Source: Aliirhizobium wenxiniae (GTDB lineage: Bacteria > Pseudomonadota > Alphaproteobacteria > Rhizobiales > Rhizobiaceae). Taken from it: 64,000 nt of DNA. The stretch lies in NCBI RefSeq assembly GCF_019511445.1, contig NZ_JAEUAN010000007.1, forward strand, positions 124,001 through 188,000. Reading direction: 5' to 3'. The notes beneath the pieces are model-generated. The model did no database searches. It was given only the letters and a program-made list of their open reading frames with translations, and was not told the origin of the DNA. A program made the position numbers and the translations under genes. Each line of letters starts with the position of its first letter. The stretch's first letter is position 1. Positions 35,514 to 45,883 of this stretch are shown piece after piece.

Positions 35514-37121
35514 ATGGCAGTGAGCGCAAACCGGCTTGAACTTCTGCAGATCGCAGACGCTGTGGCCCGCGAAAAGGTCATCGACCGCGAAATCGTGCTG
35601 GCTGCGATGGCTGACGCCATCCAGAAGGCCGCCCGCTCGCGTTACGGCTCGGAAACCAATATCCGCGCCGACATCAATTCCAAGACCGGCGAAATCCGCC
35701 TGCAGCGCCTTCTCGAAGTCGTCGAGCATGCAGAAGACTACGGCACGCAGATCCCGCTGGCGCTGGCCCGCGACCGCAATGTCGATGCCAAGATCGGTGA
35801 TTTCATCGCCGATCCGCTGCCGCCGATGGATTTTGGCCGCATCGCCGCCCAGTCGGCCAAGCAGGTCATCGTGCAGAAGGTGCGCGAAGCCGAGCGTGAC
35901 CGCCAGTTCGACGAATTCAAGGATCGCGTCGGCGAAATCGTCAACGGTACCGTCAAGCGCGTCGAATACGGCAATGTCATCGTCGATCTCGGCCGTGGCG
36001 AAGGCATCATCCGTCGCGATGAGATGATCCCGCGCGAAAACATGCGTTACGGCGACCGCGTCCGCGCTTACGTTTACGACGTGCGCCGCGAACAGCGCGG
36101 CCCGCAGATCTTCCTGTCGCGTACCCATCCGCAGTTCATGGTGAAGCTGTTCACCATGGAAGTGCCGGAAATCTACGACGGCATCATCAACATCAAGTCG
36201 GTCGCCCGCGACCCCGGCTCGCGTGCGAAAATCGCCGTTATCTCGAACGATTCGTCGATCGATCCGGTCGGCGCCTGCGTCGGTATGCGTGGCTCCCGCG
36301 TTCAGGCGGTTGTCGGCGAGCTTCAGGGCGAAAAGATCGACATCATTCCGTGGAGCCAGGATCCGGCTTCCTTCATCGTCAATGCCCTGCAGCCGGCTGA
36401 AGTGGCCAAGGTCGTTCTCGACGAAGATGCAGAGCGGATCGAAGTCGTTGTTCCGGACGAGCAGCTGTCGCTCGCCATCGGTCGCCGCGGCCAGAACGTT
36501 CGCCTCGCTTCGCAGCTGACCGGCTGGGATATCGACATCATGACGGAAGCCGAAGAGTCGGAACGCCGTCAGAAGGAATTCAACGAGCGCACCAACCTGT
36601 TCATGGAAGCCCTCGATGTCGACGAAATGGTCGGCCAGGTGCTGGCTTCGGAAGGTTTCGCCCAGGTCGAGGAACTCGCCTATACCGAACTCGACGAAAT
36701 CTCGTCGATCGACGGTTTCGACGAAGACACCGCGACGGAAATCCAGACCCGCGCCCGCGAATATCTGGAGCGTATCGAGGCTGAGAACGATGCCAAGCGC
36801 GTCGCACTCGGCGTTCAGGACGAGCTGAAGCAGATCGAAGGCCTTACTGCCCAGATGCTGGTTGCACTCGGTGAAGAAGGCATCAAGACGGTCGAAGACT
36901 TCGCCGGCTGCGCTGCCGACGATCTGGTCGGCTGGTCGGAACGCAAGGACGGCGAAACGAAGAAATTTGAAGGCACGTTCTCGAAGTTCGACGTTTCCCG
37001 CGTCGAAGCCGAACAGATGATCGTTCAGGCCCGTCTGCTTGCAGGCTGGATCACCGAAGAAGATCTCGCCCAAGAACAGGCTGAGGCCGAGGAGGAGGCC
37101 GTCGCCGCCGATCAGGAATGA
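35514..37121 (+). CDS. nusA: Transcription termination/antitermination protein NusA
   Basis: RNA polymerase-associated factor of 535 residues. The N-terminal RNAP-binding domain is followed by an S1 domain (~130-200, [25 protein letters not shown]). Two KH domains follow ([25 protein letters not shown] and [23 protein letters not shown]). Two C-terminal helical acidic repeats complete the protein. The ATG at 35514 is used; an upstream TTG eight codons earlier is less likely. The operon leader attenuator could be a NusA target. Confidence 0.97.
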   Translation: MAVSANRLELLQIADAVAREKVIDREIVLAAMADAIQKAARSRYGSETNIRADINSKTGEIRLQRLLEVVEHAEDYGTQIPLALARDRNVDAKIGDFIADPLPPMDFGRIAAQSAKQVIVQKVREAERDRQFDEFKDRVGEIVNGTVKRVEYGNVIVDLGRGEGIIRRDEMIPRENMRYGDRVRAYVYDVRREQRGPQIFLSRTHPQFMVKLFTMEVPEIYDGIINIKSVARDPGSRAKIAVISNDSSIDPVGACVGMRGSRVQAVVGELQGEKIDIIPWSQDPASFIVNALQPAEVAKVVLDEDAERIEVVVPDEQLSLAIGRRGQNVRLASQLTGWDIDIMTEAEESERRQKEFNERTNLFMEALDVDEMVGQVLASEGFAQVEELAYTELDEISSIDGFDEDTATEIQTRAREYLERIEAENDAKRVALGVQDELKQIEGLTAQMLVALGEEGIKTVEDFAGCAADDLVGWSERKDGETKKFEGTFSKFDVSRVEAEQMIVQARLLAGWITEEDLAQEQAEAEEEAVAADQE

Positions 37122-37807
37122 TCGCGGACGGTGATGGGGTGAATGATGCAGATGATTGGCCGGACGATTTCGTCGTGAACGACCGCACCTGCATTGTCAC
37201 CCGCGAGGCGACCGACCCGAAGGACCTGATCCGGTTCGTCCGCGCTCCCGACGGGAGCGTGGTTCCGGATCTGAAACGGCAGCTTCCCGGTAGAGGCTGC
37301 TGGATCAAGGCCGAACGGCAACTTGTCGACCGGGCGGTGAAGCGGAAGCTGTTTTCGCGCGCTTTCAAAAGCGAAACGAAAGCAGCGGAAGATCTCGGCG
37401 CTTTGGTCGACCGGCTTCTGGTCGCCGACCTTGCCGGAATGATGAATATGGCGCGCAAGGCCGGCCAGTTCGTTTCCGGCGCAATGAAGGTCGATGCCGC
37501 AGTCCGCTCGGGAGCCGCCGTCGGCGTCTTCCACGCTTCGGATGCAGCGGCGGACGGCGTTCGAAAGATAGATCAGGCCCGCAAGGCCTTTAAGTTCGGC
37601 ACCGATGCCGAGACAGACATTCCGGCCTTTTTGCTCCTCACAGGGGCCGAATTGGACGAAGTGATGCGCGAGAATGCTTTTATCCATGCCTGCGCGCTTG
37701 CAGGGCAGGCGGGTGAGGGTGTAGTGAAGCGCGCAAACCTACTTGAGCAGTACCGCAATGGCGGCCTGCCCCAGACAAAGGATGTCTTTGACATGCCTAA
37801 ACCATGA
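37118..37807 (+). CDS. YlxR-L7Ae fusion RNA-binding protein
   Basis: A 229-residue protein. The N-terminal YlxR (DUF448) domain (~20-95) carries RTCIVTREATDPKDLIRFVRAPDG and the LPGRGCWIKA motif. It is fused to a ribosomal L7Ae-like domain (~110-200, MMNMARKAGQFVSGAMKVDAAV). This fusion is usual in alphaproteobacteria. Its ATG overlaps the nusA stop by 4 nt, indicating translational coupling. It may act in ribosome assembly or rRNA transcription with NusA. Confidence 0.9.
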   Translation: MIADGDGVNDADDWPDDFVVNDRTCIVTREATDPKDLIRFVRAPDGSVVPDLKRQLPGRGCWIKAERQLVDRAVKRKLFSRAFKSETKAAEDLGALVDRLLVADLAGMMNMARKAGQFVSGAMKVDAAVRSGAAVGVFHASDAAADGVRKIDQARKAFKFGTDAETDIPAFLLLTGAELDEVMRENAFIHACALAGQAGEGVVKRANLLEQYRNGGLPQTKDVFDMPKP

Positions 37808-37907
37808 CGCTGTCACCGGCTCTAGCCGGACGCAGATCGATTTGTAAGACTTGAACGACAGGTTCTGATGGCTTCCATCCGTTCCTGTACGAAGGAACAG
37901 GAACGGA

Positions 37908-40730
37908 ATGACCGACAACAAAGACGACAAGACACTCGGCGTGAAGAAGACCCTCTCGCTCAAGCCATCCGGCATGAACCAGGGTACTGTACGCCAGGAT
38001 ATGGGTCGCGGCCGCACGAAAGCGGTCGTCGTCGAAACGGTGAAACGCCGCCCGACCCGTCCGCAGGACGAAAAGCCGATTACCCCGATCGCAGCCCCTG
38101 CAGCACCAGCACCGGCTCCGCGCCCTGTTGAAGCTGCAGCACAGCCTGCGCCTCAGCAGCCGCGCCCGCAGCCGGCAGCTCCTGTACAGCAGCCTGCTCC
38201 GCAGGCTCAGCGCCCGGCACAGCCGCAGGGCCAGCGCCCCGGCTCTCATCAGGGCCAGCGTCCAGGCTCCAACTACGGCCAACAACAGGGCCAACGTCCG
38301 CAGCAGGGCCAGCGCCCGCAGCAGTCCGGCCAGCGTCCGCAGCAGAGCCGCCCGAACGTGCTTCACGATCTCTCCGCAGGAGAAATGGAAGCCCGTCGCC
38401 GCGCGCTGATGGAAGCACAGGCACGCGAAGTCATCGAAGCCAAGCAGCGCGCTGAAGACGAAGCACGTCGCGCCGCCGAAGCAGAGGCCCGCAAGGCTGA
38501 AGAAGCTGCCGAGGCTGCCCGCCTTGCAGCCATGCCGAAGCCCGAGCCGGAACCCGAACCCGTTGCAGCAGAGCCTGCTCCGGCAGCAGCCCGGACCCCG
38601 GAACGTACCGCCGATCGCGCACCTGCCGATCGTGGTCCGGCCGGTCGCCCGCAGTCGCCGCGCCCCGGTGCCGACGCTCCTGCAGCGCAGCCCGGCGCCG
38701 TACGCGGCCGTCGTGGCAATGATGAAGACGATGATCGTGGTCCTGCTCGTGGTCCGGCCGGTGCACCCGGTCGCGGTCGCGTCGCGGCGCCCGCCCCTGC
38801 CAAGCCGCCGGCACGCCCGAAGGGCGACGAAGGCCGCCGCCAGGGCAAGCTGACGATCACCGCTGCCAGCACCGACGATGACGGCAACAACCGCGGCCGT
38901 TCGATGGCGGCCATGCGCCGCCGACAGGAAAAGTTCCGCCGCAGCCAGATGCAGGAGACCCGTGAAAAGGTCGCTCGCGAAGTCATCCTGCCGGAAACCA
39001 TCACCATTCAGGAACTGTCGCAGCGCATGTCCGAACGCGCGGTCGACGTTATCAAGTACCTGATGAAGGAAGGCCAGATGATGAAGCCGGGCGACGTCAT
39101 CGACGCCGACCTTGCAGAACTCATCGCCGCCGAATTCGGCCATACCGTCAAGCGCGTTTCGGAATCCGACGTTGAAGAGGGCATCTTCGACAAGGCCGAC
39201 GATGCGGGCGAAATGGTTTCGCGTCCGCCGGTCGTCACGATCATGGGTCACGTCGACCACGGCAAGACCTCGCTGCTCGACGCCATCCGCCAGGCGAATG
39301 TCGTTTCCGGCGAAGCCGGTGGCATCACCCAGCATATCGGTGCCTATCAGGTCGAAAAGAACGGTCAGAAGATCACCTTCATCGACACCCCCGGTCACGC
39401 CGCCTTTACGGCCATGCGTGCCCGTGGTGCGCAGGCGACGGATATCGCAATTCTCGTGGTTGCAGCCGACGACAGCGTGATGCCGCAGACGATCGAATCC
39501 ATCAACCACGCCAAGGCGGCCGGTGTTCCGATCATCGTGGCGATCAACAAGATCGACAAGCACGAAGCCAAGCCGGACAAGGTCCGTCAGCAGCTTCTGC
39601 AGCACGAAGTCTTCGTCGAATCGCTCGGCGGTGAAGTGCTCGACGTCGAAGTTTCGGCCAAGAACAAGACCAACCTCGACAAGCTGCTCGAGGCCGTTCT
39701 GCTGCAGGCTGAAATCCTCGACCTGAAGGCCGATCCGACCCGTACGGCCGAAGGTACCGTTATCGAAGCCCAGCTCGACCGTGGTCGCGGTGCGGTTGCG
39801 ACCGTACTCGTCCAGAAGGGCACTCTGAAGCCTGGCCAGATCATCGTTGCCGGCGATCAGTGGGGCCGTGTTCGCGCTCTCGTCACCGACAAGGGCGATC
39901 ACGTCAAGGAAGCCGGTCCGGCAACTCCGGTCGAAGTCCTTGGTCTCTCGGGTACGCCTGCTGCCGGTGACCGTTTCGCGGTCGTCGAAAACGAAGCGCG
40001 CGCCCGCGAAATCTCGGAATACCGTCAGCGTCTGGCACGCGACAAGGCCGTTGCCCGTCAGACCGGTCAGCGCGGTTCGCTCGAACAGATGATGAGCAAG
40101 CTGCAGAATACCGGTTTCAAGGAATTCCCGCTGGTCATCAAGGGCGACGTGCAGGGTTCGGTCGAAGCGATCATCGCGTCGCTCGACAAGCTCGGTACCG
40201 ACGAAGTTCGCGCACGCATCGTCCATTCGGGCGCCGGTGCCATCACGGAGTCGGATATCTCGCTCGCCGAGGCATCGGATGCCGCCATCATCGGCTTCAA
40301 CGTTCGCGCCAACACCCAGGCCCGCACGACGGCCGAGCGCAACGGTATCGATATCCGCTACTACAACATCATCTACGATCTGGTAGATGACGTTAAGGCA
40401 GCGATGTCGGGTCTGCTCTCGCCGGAACGCCGCGAAACCTTCCTCGGCAATGCCGAGATCCTGGAAGTCTTCAACATCACCAAGGTCGGCAAGGTTGCCG
40501 GTTGCCGTGTTGTCGAAGGCAAGGTCGAGCGTGGTGCAGGCGTACGCCTCATCCGCGACAACGTCGTCATCCACGAAGGCAAGCTCAAGACGCTCAAGCG
40601 CTTCAAGGACGAAGTTGCCGAAGTGCCGATGGGTCAGGAATGCGGTATGGCTTTCGAAAACTACGAAGATATCCGCGCCGGCGATACGATCGAGTGCTTC
40701 CGCGTAGAACATATCACGCGCACGCTTTAA
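37908..40730 (+). CDS. infB: Translation initiation factor IF-2
   Basis: GTPase that places fMet-tRNA on the 30S subunit, 940 residues. The N-terminal ~380 residues are low-complexity, rich in Pro/Gln/Arg/Ala, including GQRPQQ-type repeats at ~100-145. An IF2_N segment ([22 protein letters not shown]) precedes the G domain with [22 protein letters not shown] and NKIDKH. Domains II-IV end KTL...RTL. It is the last operon gene: a strong terminator follows and rbfA/truB, usually next in rhizobia, are absent. Confidence 0.98.
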   Translation: MTDNKDDKTLGVKKTLSLKPSGMNQGTVRQDMGRGRTKAVVVETVKRRPTRPQDEKPITPIAAPAAPAPAPRPVEAAAQPAPQQPRPQPAAPVQQPAPQAQRPAQPQGQRPGSHQGQRPGSNYGQQQGQRPQQGQRPQQSGQRPQQSRPNVLHDLSAGEMEARRRALMEAQAREVIEAKQRAEDEARRAAEAEARKAEEAAEAARLAAMPKPEPEPEPVAAEPAPAAARTPERTADRAPADRGPAGRPQSPRPGADAPAAQPGAVRGRRGNDEDDDRGPARGPAGAPGRGRVAAPAPAKPPARPKGDEGRRQGKLTITAASTDDDGNNRGRSMAAMRRRQEKFRRSQMQETREKVAREVILPETITIQELSQRMSERAVDVIKYLMKEGQMMKPGDVIDADLAELIAAEFGHTVKRVSESDVEEGIFDKADDAGEMVSRPPVVTIMGHVDHGKTSLLDAIRQANVVSGEAGGITQHIGAYQVEKNGQKITFIDTPGHAAFTAMRARGAQATDIAILVVAADDSVMPQTIESINHAKAAGVPIIVAINKIDKHEAKPDKVRQQLLQHEVFVESLGGEVLDVEVSAKNKTNLDKLLEAVLLQAEILDLKADPTRTAEGTVIEAQLDRGRGAVATVLVQKGTLKPGQIIVAGDQWGRVRALVTDKGDHVKEAGPATPVEVLGLSGTPAAGDRFAVVENEARAREISEYRQRLARDKAVARQTGQRGSLEQMMSKLQNTGFKEFPLVIKGDVQGSVEAIIASLDKLGTDEVRARIVHSGAGAITESDISLAEASDAAIIGFNVRANTQARTTAERNGIDIRYYNIIYDLVDDVKAAMSGLLSPERRETFLGNAEILEVFNITKVGKVAGCRVVEGKVERGAGVRLIRDNVVIHEGKLKTLKRFKDEVAEVPMGQECGMAFENYEDIRAGDTIECFRVEHITRTL
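38220..38350 (+). repeat. Degenerate tandem repeat within infB
   Basis: Imperfect repeats of ~18-24 nt encode GQRP-[GQS]-[SQ] units ([18 protein letters not shown], then GQRPQQ copies). They lie in the non-conserved N-terminal region of IF-2 and are likely to vary in copy number between strains. Confidence 0.7.
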
Positions 40731-40757
40731 GCTTGACAATTGTCATGTTACGAACAG

Positions 40758-40786
40758 CCGCCGGGGAGCAATCCCCGGCGGTTTTC
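40758..40786 (+). terminator. Terminator after infB
   Basis: Stem CCGCCGGGG / CCCCGGCGG with a 6-nt loop and TTTTCG following, 27 nt after the infB stop. It separates the rimP-infB operon from kduD. Confidence 0.85.
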
Positions 40787-40804
40787 GTTTATGTGGAGGT
40801 TTAC

Positions 40805-41563
40805 ATGGCTAATTCGTTCGACCTGACCGGCAAGACAGCAATCGTTACCGGGGCCAATACCGGCCTCGGCCAGGCAATCGCGGTGGCGCTTGCCGAAGCT
40901 GGAGCCAAAGTGGCGCTGGTCGGTCGCTCATCGATGGCAGAGACCGAAGCTGCGATCAAAGCCGCCGGCGGTGAAAGCCTCGCGATCTCGGCGGATCTTT
41001 CCACGCTTGAACCGATCGAGCGTATTTTGGACGAGACGACAGCATGGTCCGGCGGCGCCGATGTGCTCATCAACAATGCCGGGATCATCCGTCGCGCCGA
41101 TGCCCTCGACTTTACCGAGGAAGACTGGGACGCGGTGATGGACGTGAACCTGAAGAACGTCTTCTTTCTGTCTCAGGCCTTTGCCCGGCGGCTCGTTGCA
41201 GCCGAAAAGGGCGGAAAGATCGTCAACATCGCCTCGCTTTTATCCTTCCAGGGCGGCATCCGCATCCCATCCTATACGGCATCGAAGAGCGGCCTTGCCG
41301 GCCTGACCCGGCTTCTGGCCTGCGAATGGGCGGGCAAGGGCATTAACGTCAACGCGATTGCGCCCGGCTATTTCTCGACCAACAATACCGAGGCACTGCG
41401 CAACGATCCCGACCGCAATGCCGCCATTCTGGCACGCATTCCGGCCGGCCACTGGGGCAAGCCGGAAGAACTCGGCGGCGCTGCCGTCTTCCTTGCCTCT
41501 TCGGCGTCGGACTATATCCATGGCACCGTGCTGCCCGTAGATGGCGGCTGGCTAGCTCGCTAA
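40805..41563 (+). CDS. kduD: Short-chain dehydrogenase, 2-dehydro-3-deoxy-D-gluconate 5-dehydrogenase (KduD) type
   Basis: NAD(P)-dependent SDR of 252 residues. The cofactor motif is TGANTGLGQAIAVALA, followed by NNAG at the central strand. Catalytic Ser-Tyr-Lys is in IASLLSF...SYTASKSG. The C-terminal IPAGHWGKPEELGGAAVFLAS plus HGTVLPVDGGWLAR match KduD, which acts in pectin/uronate degradation. GGAGG lies 6 nt before the ATG. No other uronate genes are nearby, so the substrate call is tentative within a secure SDR assignment. Confidence 0.82.
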   Translation: MANSFDLTGKTAIVTGANTGLGQAIAVALAEAGAKVALVGRSSMAETEAAIKAAGGESLAISADLSTLEPIERILDETTAWSGGADVLINNAGIIRRADALDFTEEDWDAVMDVNLKNVFFLSQAFARRLVAAEKGGKIVNIASLLSFQGGIRIPSYTASKSGLAGLTRLLACEWAGKGINVNAIAPGYFSTNNTEALRNDPDRNAAILARIPAGHWGKPEELGGAAVFLASSASDYIHGTVLPVDGGWLAR

Positions 41564-41593
41564 GTCTTCAAACCAGACATCCAACAAGCATTT

Positions 41594-41623
41594 GGTCTGC
41601 GCCATTTTGGTATGGCGCAGACC
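41594..41623 (+). terminator. Hairpin downstream of kduD
   Basis: A perfect 11-bp stem, GGTCTGCGCCA / TGGCGCAGACC, with an 8-nt loop ~30 nt after kduD. No T tract follows, so it may stabilise the 3' end rather than terminate. The remaining ~205 nt to exbB hold no gene; I saw no clear RirA or Irr box. Confidence 0.5.
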
Positions 41624-41828
41624 ACAACAGGCCTGACTTCCGTCATTTACGATATGCTGAAGGTAAAATTGGCGGCTTCACTCAAGATTTATTAGTTGCC
41701 ATTTGTAGTCATGTTTATTATCGCATAGCAGCAAAGTCTGTTGCTGGCCTCAAGTTGGGCCGTGACCGAATGATATCGTGCCGAGCCGGCAAAAATGCCT
41801 TTCGGCAATAGTCGGAGTATCGCCTGAA

Positions 41829-43061
41829 ATGTCTGCTGCTTTTGCCCCTGCCGTCGCCGGAAACCGCCGCCTTGGGAAGGTTGCGAAACATCTCGGGCTC
41901 ACGGTTGCGACGCTTACCCTGCTGAGCGCAATGGCAATGGCCCAAACCTCTGCTCCAGAGGCACCAGCCTCTCCGCAGGCGGATAACACGACACAACAGC
42001 CGGCCCCCGCTTCTTCCGCTGCGCCGACGACCGGTCGGGCTGCTCCCGCCGCACCGACAACTGCGCAGGCTCCTACAGCGCCTTCTGCTCCTTCAGAAAG
42101 CGTAGCACCTGCCGCACCGCCAGCAAACGAGACGGCTCCCGCTACCCAGGCACCGGCGCAGCCGACTGCACCTTCCACACCGGCCGAGACGCCAGCTCCA
42201 GCCGCTTCTCAGCCCGCCCCCACCTCGACGCCTGACGCGCCCGCCGTGGACGCCGGTTCCGCTCCCGTTCAGGCACAGTTGCCGCAGGAAACCGTGACGG
42301 ATCTTGCCCCGGCTGAGGAGCCGGAAGCGCTGACAATTCCGCATGATCTCTCCCCTTGGGGCATGTTCATGGCGGCAGACTGGGTCGTGAAAAGCGTCAT
42401 GATCGGGCTTGCCATCGCATCGCTCGCAACCTGGACCGTTTGGCTGGTGAAGACGCTTGAACTTGCCGGCGCCCGCGCCCGCGCAGGCCGTACCATCAAG
42501 ATCATCCGCAATTCCCGCACGCTCGCAGAAGCGGTCGATGCGTCTGCCGGACGCGGCGGCCCCGCGGCCTATATGCTGCAAGCTGCCGCCGAGGAAATGA
42601 AGATGTCCGCAGATGCTCTCGACCATGTCGAAGGTGACGGTGTGAAAGAACGCGTCGGCTCGTCGCTCTCGCGCATCGAGGCCTTTGCAGGCCGTCGGAT
42701 TGCGCGCGGTACCGGCATTCTGGCAACGATCGGATCTGTTGCGCCCTTCGTCGGCCTGTTCGGTACGGTCTGGGGTATCATGAACTCGTTTATCGGCATT
42801 TCGGAAACGCAGACGACCAACCTCGCCGTCGTTGCACCCGGCATTGCCGAAGCGCTGCTGGCAACCGCCATCGGCCTCGTTGCCGCCATTCCGGCCGTCG
42901 TGATCTACAACCTCTTTGCCCGCTCGGTGACCGGTTACCGCCAGTTGCTTGCCGATGCCGCCAGCGGCGTCGAGCGGCTGGTAAGCCGCGACCTCGATTT
43001 CCGCAAGGTTCCCCCGGGCGGCCGCAAGTCGGCCCCGGTATCGCTCATGGCCGGAGAGTAA
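41829..43061 (+). CDS. exbB: TonB-system proton channel subunit ExbB
   Basis: MotA/TolQ/ExbB family protein of 410 residues that converts proton-motive force to movement of TonB. A signal-like N-terminus (~20-40, [15 protein letters not shown]) is followed by a long Ala/Pro/Thr-rich periplasmic region of ~130 residues. Then come three transmembrane helices ([61 protein letters not shown]). Extended ExbB N-termini are common in alphaproteobacteria. The start [11 protein letters not shown] is preferred over a GTG 17 codons upstream. It is 4 nt ahead of exbD. Confidence 0.93.
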   Translation: MSAAFAPAVAGNRRLGKVAKHLGLTVATLTLLSAMAMAQTSAPEAPASPQADNTTQQPAPASSAAPTTGRAAPAAPTTAQAPTAPSAPSESVAPAAPPANETAPATQAPAQPTAPSTPAETPAPAASQPAPTSTPDAPAVDAGSAPVQAQLPQETVTDLAPAEEPEALTIPHDLSPWGMFMAADWVVKSVMIGLAIASLATWTVWLVKTLELAGARARAGRTIKIIRNSRTLAEAVDASAGRGGPAAYMLQAAAEEMKMSADALDHVEGDGVKERVGSSLSRIEAFAGRRIARGTGILATIGSVAPFVGLFGTVWGIMNSFIGISETQTTNLAVVAPGIAEALLATAIGLVAAIPAVVIYNLFARSVTGYRQLLADAASGVERLVSRDLDFRKVPPGGRKSAPVSLMAGE

Positions 43062-43065
43062 GACC

Positions 43066-43584
43066 ATGGCCGGCGGCATTCGCGAACATCACGGCGAGGA
43101 ATTGCAGGAGAATCACGAGATCAACGTGACGCCGTTCATCGACGTCATGCTGGTTCTCCTGATCATCTTCATGGTCGCCGCCCCGCTCTCGACGGTGGAC
43201 GTCAATGTCGACCTGCCTGCGTCGAGCGCAAAGCCTGCACAGCGGCCGGAAGAACCTCTCTATCTGACTGTCCAGTCGGACCTGACGCTCAATCTCGGCA
43301 ATGATCCAGTGGCTCGCGAACAACTGGCGGCCAGGCTCGACACAATCACCGGCGGCAACAAGGACACGCGTATCTTCCTGCGTGCCGACAAGGCCGTCGA
43401 TTACGGCCAGTTCATGGAAGTGATGAACCTGCTGCGCAATTCGGGATATCTGAAGATCGCGCTGGTCGGGCTGGAAGTATTGCCTGGTGCTGCTCAACCG
43501 GCAGCTCAGCCAGGTGCTGAGGCTCAGCCTGAAGCACAAACTGCGCCGGCGCCCGCTGGAGCAGCGTCTGGAGTTTCACCATGA
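43066..43584 (+). CDS. exbD: TonB-system subunit ExbD
   Basis: Partner of ExbB, 172 residues. The N-terminal HEINVTPFIDVMLVLLIIFMVAAPL helix carries the conserved Asp (FIDVMLVLL) that conducts protons. The periplasmic domain ends in a Gln/Ala-rich tail (AAQPAAQPGAEAQPEAQ) beyond the usual ~140 residues. Its stop overlaps the tonB ATG by 4 nt (ATGA). Confidence 0.95.
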   Translation: MAGGIREHHGEELQENHEINVTPFIDVMLVLLIIFMVAAPLSTVDVNVDLPASSAKPAQRPEEPLYLTVQSDLTLNLGNDPVAREQLAARLDTITGGNKDTRIFLRADKAVDYGQFMEVMNLLRNSGYLKIALVGLEVLPGAAQPAAQPGAEAQPEAQTAPAPAGAASGVSP

Positions 43585-44513
43585 ACCCTGCCGCCCCCTA
43601 TCGCAATCGGGTTCAGAAGATCGGCGAGATCTCGCTATGGGCCGGCGCCTCCGTGCTGGTGCTGAGCGCGCATATCGCCGCCGCTGCCCTTTTGATGCAG
43701 GAAGAACCGGTCGTCGATGCTGACAGCGCACCGCCCGCCGCAATCATGATCGAGCTTGCGCCGGAGCCGGAGGCCGTCAATACGGAGGCGGAACAGGTTT
43801 CGCCCGACACGACCGATTCAGAGAAGGTGGAGAGTGAGCAGGTAAAACCTGTCGAAGAGGTTCAGCAGGAGCCTGATCCGCTTCCCGATCCGGTTGAGCC
43901 GCCGCCCGAAGAAGTCGTCGAGGAAGAACCTCTTCCGCCCGAGCCTGAAATCGCTCAGCCCCTGCCCGAGCCACCGCCGGAGCCGATCGAAGAGCCAGAT
44001 CCGCTTGAGCAGCAGATGACTGCGGCGCTGGAAAATGTCGAGGTGCCGCTGCCGGTCGTTCGTCCGCCGCCGCCACCGCCGGAGATTGCGGAAAAGCCCG
44101 AACCTAAAAAAGAGCCCAAGAAGGTCGAGCGCAAAAAGCCGCAGCAGCAGCAAGCTCAAAAGGAGCTTGCCCAGGCCAAGGCCCAGGTCCAGCAATCGAA
44201 CCGCAATGCCGCAAGCCAGTCATCGACCGGTTCCGTTGCGACCTCCTCGGTCTCTCCGGCGCGTTGGATGACGCGTGTCAGAGCCAAGATCGCCCGCAAT
44301 GCACGTCGCTGCCCGGTCCGCGACAAGGGTGTCGTCACGGTCAGCTTCACATTCGACAATGGCGGCAATATCGGTCGCGTTTCTGTTGCTCGCTCCTCAG
44401 GCAATGCTCAGATCGATGATTACGTGACTTCAGCCATTCGCAAGGCCTCGCCAATTCCGGCACCGCCTTCGGGTGTTGCCAGCTCACTTACCCAGTCGGT
44501 AGAGTGCGAGTGA
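43581..44513 (+). CDS. tonB: Energy transducer TonB
   Basis: A 310-residue inner-membrane protein energising outer-membrane receptors for iron chelates. One N-terminal transmembrane helix (ISLWAGASVLVLSAHIAAAALL) leads to a Pro/Glu- then Lys/Gln-rich spacer (~50-225). The C-terminal domain has RARIARNARRCPVRDKGVVTVSFTFDNGG... and ends SLTQSVECE. Two cysteines in the C-terminal domain could pair. The exbB-exbD-tonB order is the standard rhizobial iron-uptake unit; no receptor gene is adjacent. Confidence 0.93.
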   Translation: MNPAAPYRNRVQKIGEISLWAGASVLVLSAHIAAAALLMQEEPVVDADSAPPAAIMIELAPEPEAVNTEAEQVSPDTTDSEKVESEQVKPVEEVQQEPDPLPDPVEPPPEEVVEEEPLPPEPEIAQPLPEPPPEPIEEPDPLEQQMTAALENVEVPLPVVRPPPPPPEIAEKPEPKKEPKKVERKKPQQQQAQKELAQAKAQVQQSNRNAASQSSTGSVATSSVSPARWMTRVRAKIARNARRCPVRDKGVVTVSFTFDNGGNIGRVSVARSSGNAQIDDYVTSAIRKASPIPAPPSGVASSLTQSVECE

Positions 44514-44609
44514 TCGCTTAAGAGGGATCCCGCCCGAAATTCCGCTTGGAGGCTTAGGCAGCTCGCTCTGGTCTCTCGCCTCAACACGGAATTTCTGGAC
44601 CCCCTCCCC

Positions 44610-45602
44610 ATGCATATGACCTTGACTGAAGCCGAAGCGCTCATCCGCGGCATCTTCGAAGATAATGGCGTCGTGCCTTCGGCCGCTCTTTCCGTCGCCC
44701 GCGCACTGGTTCAATCGGAAGCCGCCGGCCAATCCGGCCACGGTCTTCGCCGCGTACCCGCTTATGTGAAGCAGGTTAGAACCGGCAAAGTGGACGGTTC
44801 TGCCACGCCACGATCTTCACGCACGCGTCCCGCAGTTCTGTCGATCGACGCCGCACATGGCTTTGCCTACCCTGCTCTCGATCTTGCCGTCGCCGAGCTT
44901 CCCGCCATCACCCGTGAGCAAGGCATTGCTTTTGCCGCCATCGGGCGCTCGCATCATGCCGGGGTTATGGCACTAACGGTGGAGCGCTTTGCCGATCAGG
45001 GGCTGATCGCGATGATGTTTGCCAATGCACCGGCCGCCATGGCGCCCTGGGGCGGGAAAAGCCCGCTCTTCGGCACCAACCCGATCGCCTTTGCAGTCCC
45101 TGTCTTGAATTCGGACCCTCTGGTCATCGACCTGGCACTGTCTAAAGTCGCGCGTGGCAAGGTCATGGAGGCCCACCAGAAGGGCAAGAGCATTCCCGAT
45201 GACTGGGCTTTCGATATTAACGGCAATGCCACCACGGATGCCGCTGCGGCGCTTAAAGGCACCATGGCGCCCTCGGGCGGCGCCAAGGGGGCTGCGCTGG
45301 CGCTGATGGTGGAGGTGCTTTCCGCAGGTCTTGCAGGCGCAAACTTCTCCTACCAGGCCAGCTCGCTCTTTGACGAAAATGGCCCGCCGCCGGAACTTGG
45401 CCACACGATCATCGCGATCGATCCGGACGCAGCCAATGGCGGCGGCACCGCCATGCGTATGGCTGCACTTGCCGAAGAAATGACCAACCAGGAAGGCGTG
45501 CGGCTTCCCGGCCGCAAGGGGAAAGGCCTGCGGGCCGAAGCTCTGGCGAATGGGATAGAGGTCGAAGACGACGTGCTCAGCGCGATCGACGCTTTACGCT
45601 GA
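44610..45602 (+). CDS. Malate/L-lactate dehydrogenase family oxidoreductase (Ldh_2 type)
   Basis: NAD(P)-dependent oxidoreductase of the MDH2/LDH2 superfamily, unrelated to classical Rossmann dehydrogenases, 330 residues. Key segments are SGHGLRRVPAYVKQVRTGK, GIAFAAIGRSHHAGVM with the catalytic-type His, APWGGKSPLFGTNPIAFAVP and PSGGAKGAALALMVEVLSAGL. Family members reduce 2-oxoacids, ureidoglycolate or cyclic imines (delta1-piperideine-2-carboxylate). The start is either MHMTLTE ATG. It is monocistronic, 96 nt behind tonB. Substrate uncertain. Confidence 0.9.
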   Translation: MHMTLTEAEALIRGIFEDNGVVPSAALSVARALVQSEAAGQSGHGLRRVPAYVKQVRTGKVDGSATPRSSRTRPAVLSIDAAHGFAYPALDLAVAELPAITREQGIAFAAIGRSHHAGVMALTVERFADQGLIAMMFANAPAAMAPWGGKSPLFGTNPIAFAVPVLNSDPLVIDLALSKVARGKVMEAHQKGKSIPDDWAFDINGNATTDAAAALKGTMAPSGGAKGAALALMVEVLSAGLAGANFSYQASSLFDENGPPPELGHTIIAIDPDAANGGGTAMRMAALAEEMTNQEGVRLPGRKGKGLRAEALANGIEVEDDVLSAIDALR

Positions 45603-45749
45603 TCGCGATCAGAAACGTTCAGCACCCATCGCGAATTCTTCATGAGAAGGCTTCGGGCGCTGAAAGCTCCACCAAATCGGCAAGAGACAATGCCGGATCG
45701 CAAAACAATCTTGCATCCGCGGTTCAATCGTCTTTGGGAAAAAAACCTC

Positions 45750-45878
45750 CAGAAAAGCGAAAAGCCTGGCGCGGGAGGAGGATGCGCCAGGCTTTAAACT
45801 TGATCGACAACTGGGAGGAGGAGGATGTTGCCGATCCGTATCGAACGACACTGGGAGGAGGAGTGCGTCGTTCGATGA
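45750..45878 (-). ncRNA. alpha-r14 (NfeR1-like) small RNA with three anti-Shine-Dalgarno loops, copy 2
   Basis: On the minus strand, ~128 nt forms three hairpins. CGAACGAC/GTCGTTCG (45842-45874) has loop CTCCTCCTCCC, GGCAAC/GTTGTC (~45806-45832) has CCTCCTCCTCCC, and the 11-bp terminator AAGCCTGGCGC/GCGCCAGGCTT (45762-45794) has CCTCCTCCC. The architecture is that of copy 1 at 11.3 kb, but the stem sequences differ while the loop motifs are the same. This is the alpha-r14 family pattern. It occupies the 45603-46061 gap between two + strand genes. The remainder of the gap shows no gene. Confidence 0.85.
45762..45794 (-). terminator. Rho-independent terminator of alpha-r14-like copy 2
   Basis: An 11-bp stem with a CCTCCTCCC-bearing loop. 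On the minus strand TTTTCGCTTTTC follows. Confidence 0.85.
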
Positions 45879-45883
45879 GCAAT

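Noticed and set aside
38220..38350. Tandem repeats considered as a CRISPR array
   Set aside because: The repeats are imperfect, in frame within infB, lack spacers and have no cas genes nearby.
37797..40739. A 980-codon open frame antisense to infB, and similar long frames antisense to dnaK (4142-5776) and rpsA (48610-50484)
   Set aside because: These arise from GC-rich codon bias in highly expressed genes. The sense strands encode unmistakable IF-2, DnaK and S1, and the antisense products show no family features.
41564..41828. Iron-regulatory (RirA or Irr) box upstream of exbB
   Set aside because: No sequence convincingly matching a RirA or Irr operator was seen, although the operon is expected to be iron-regulated.
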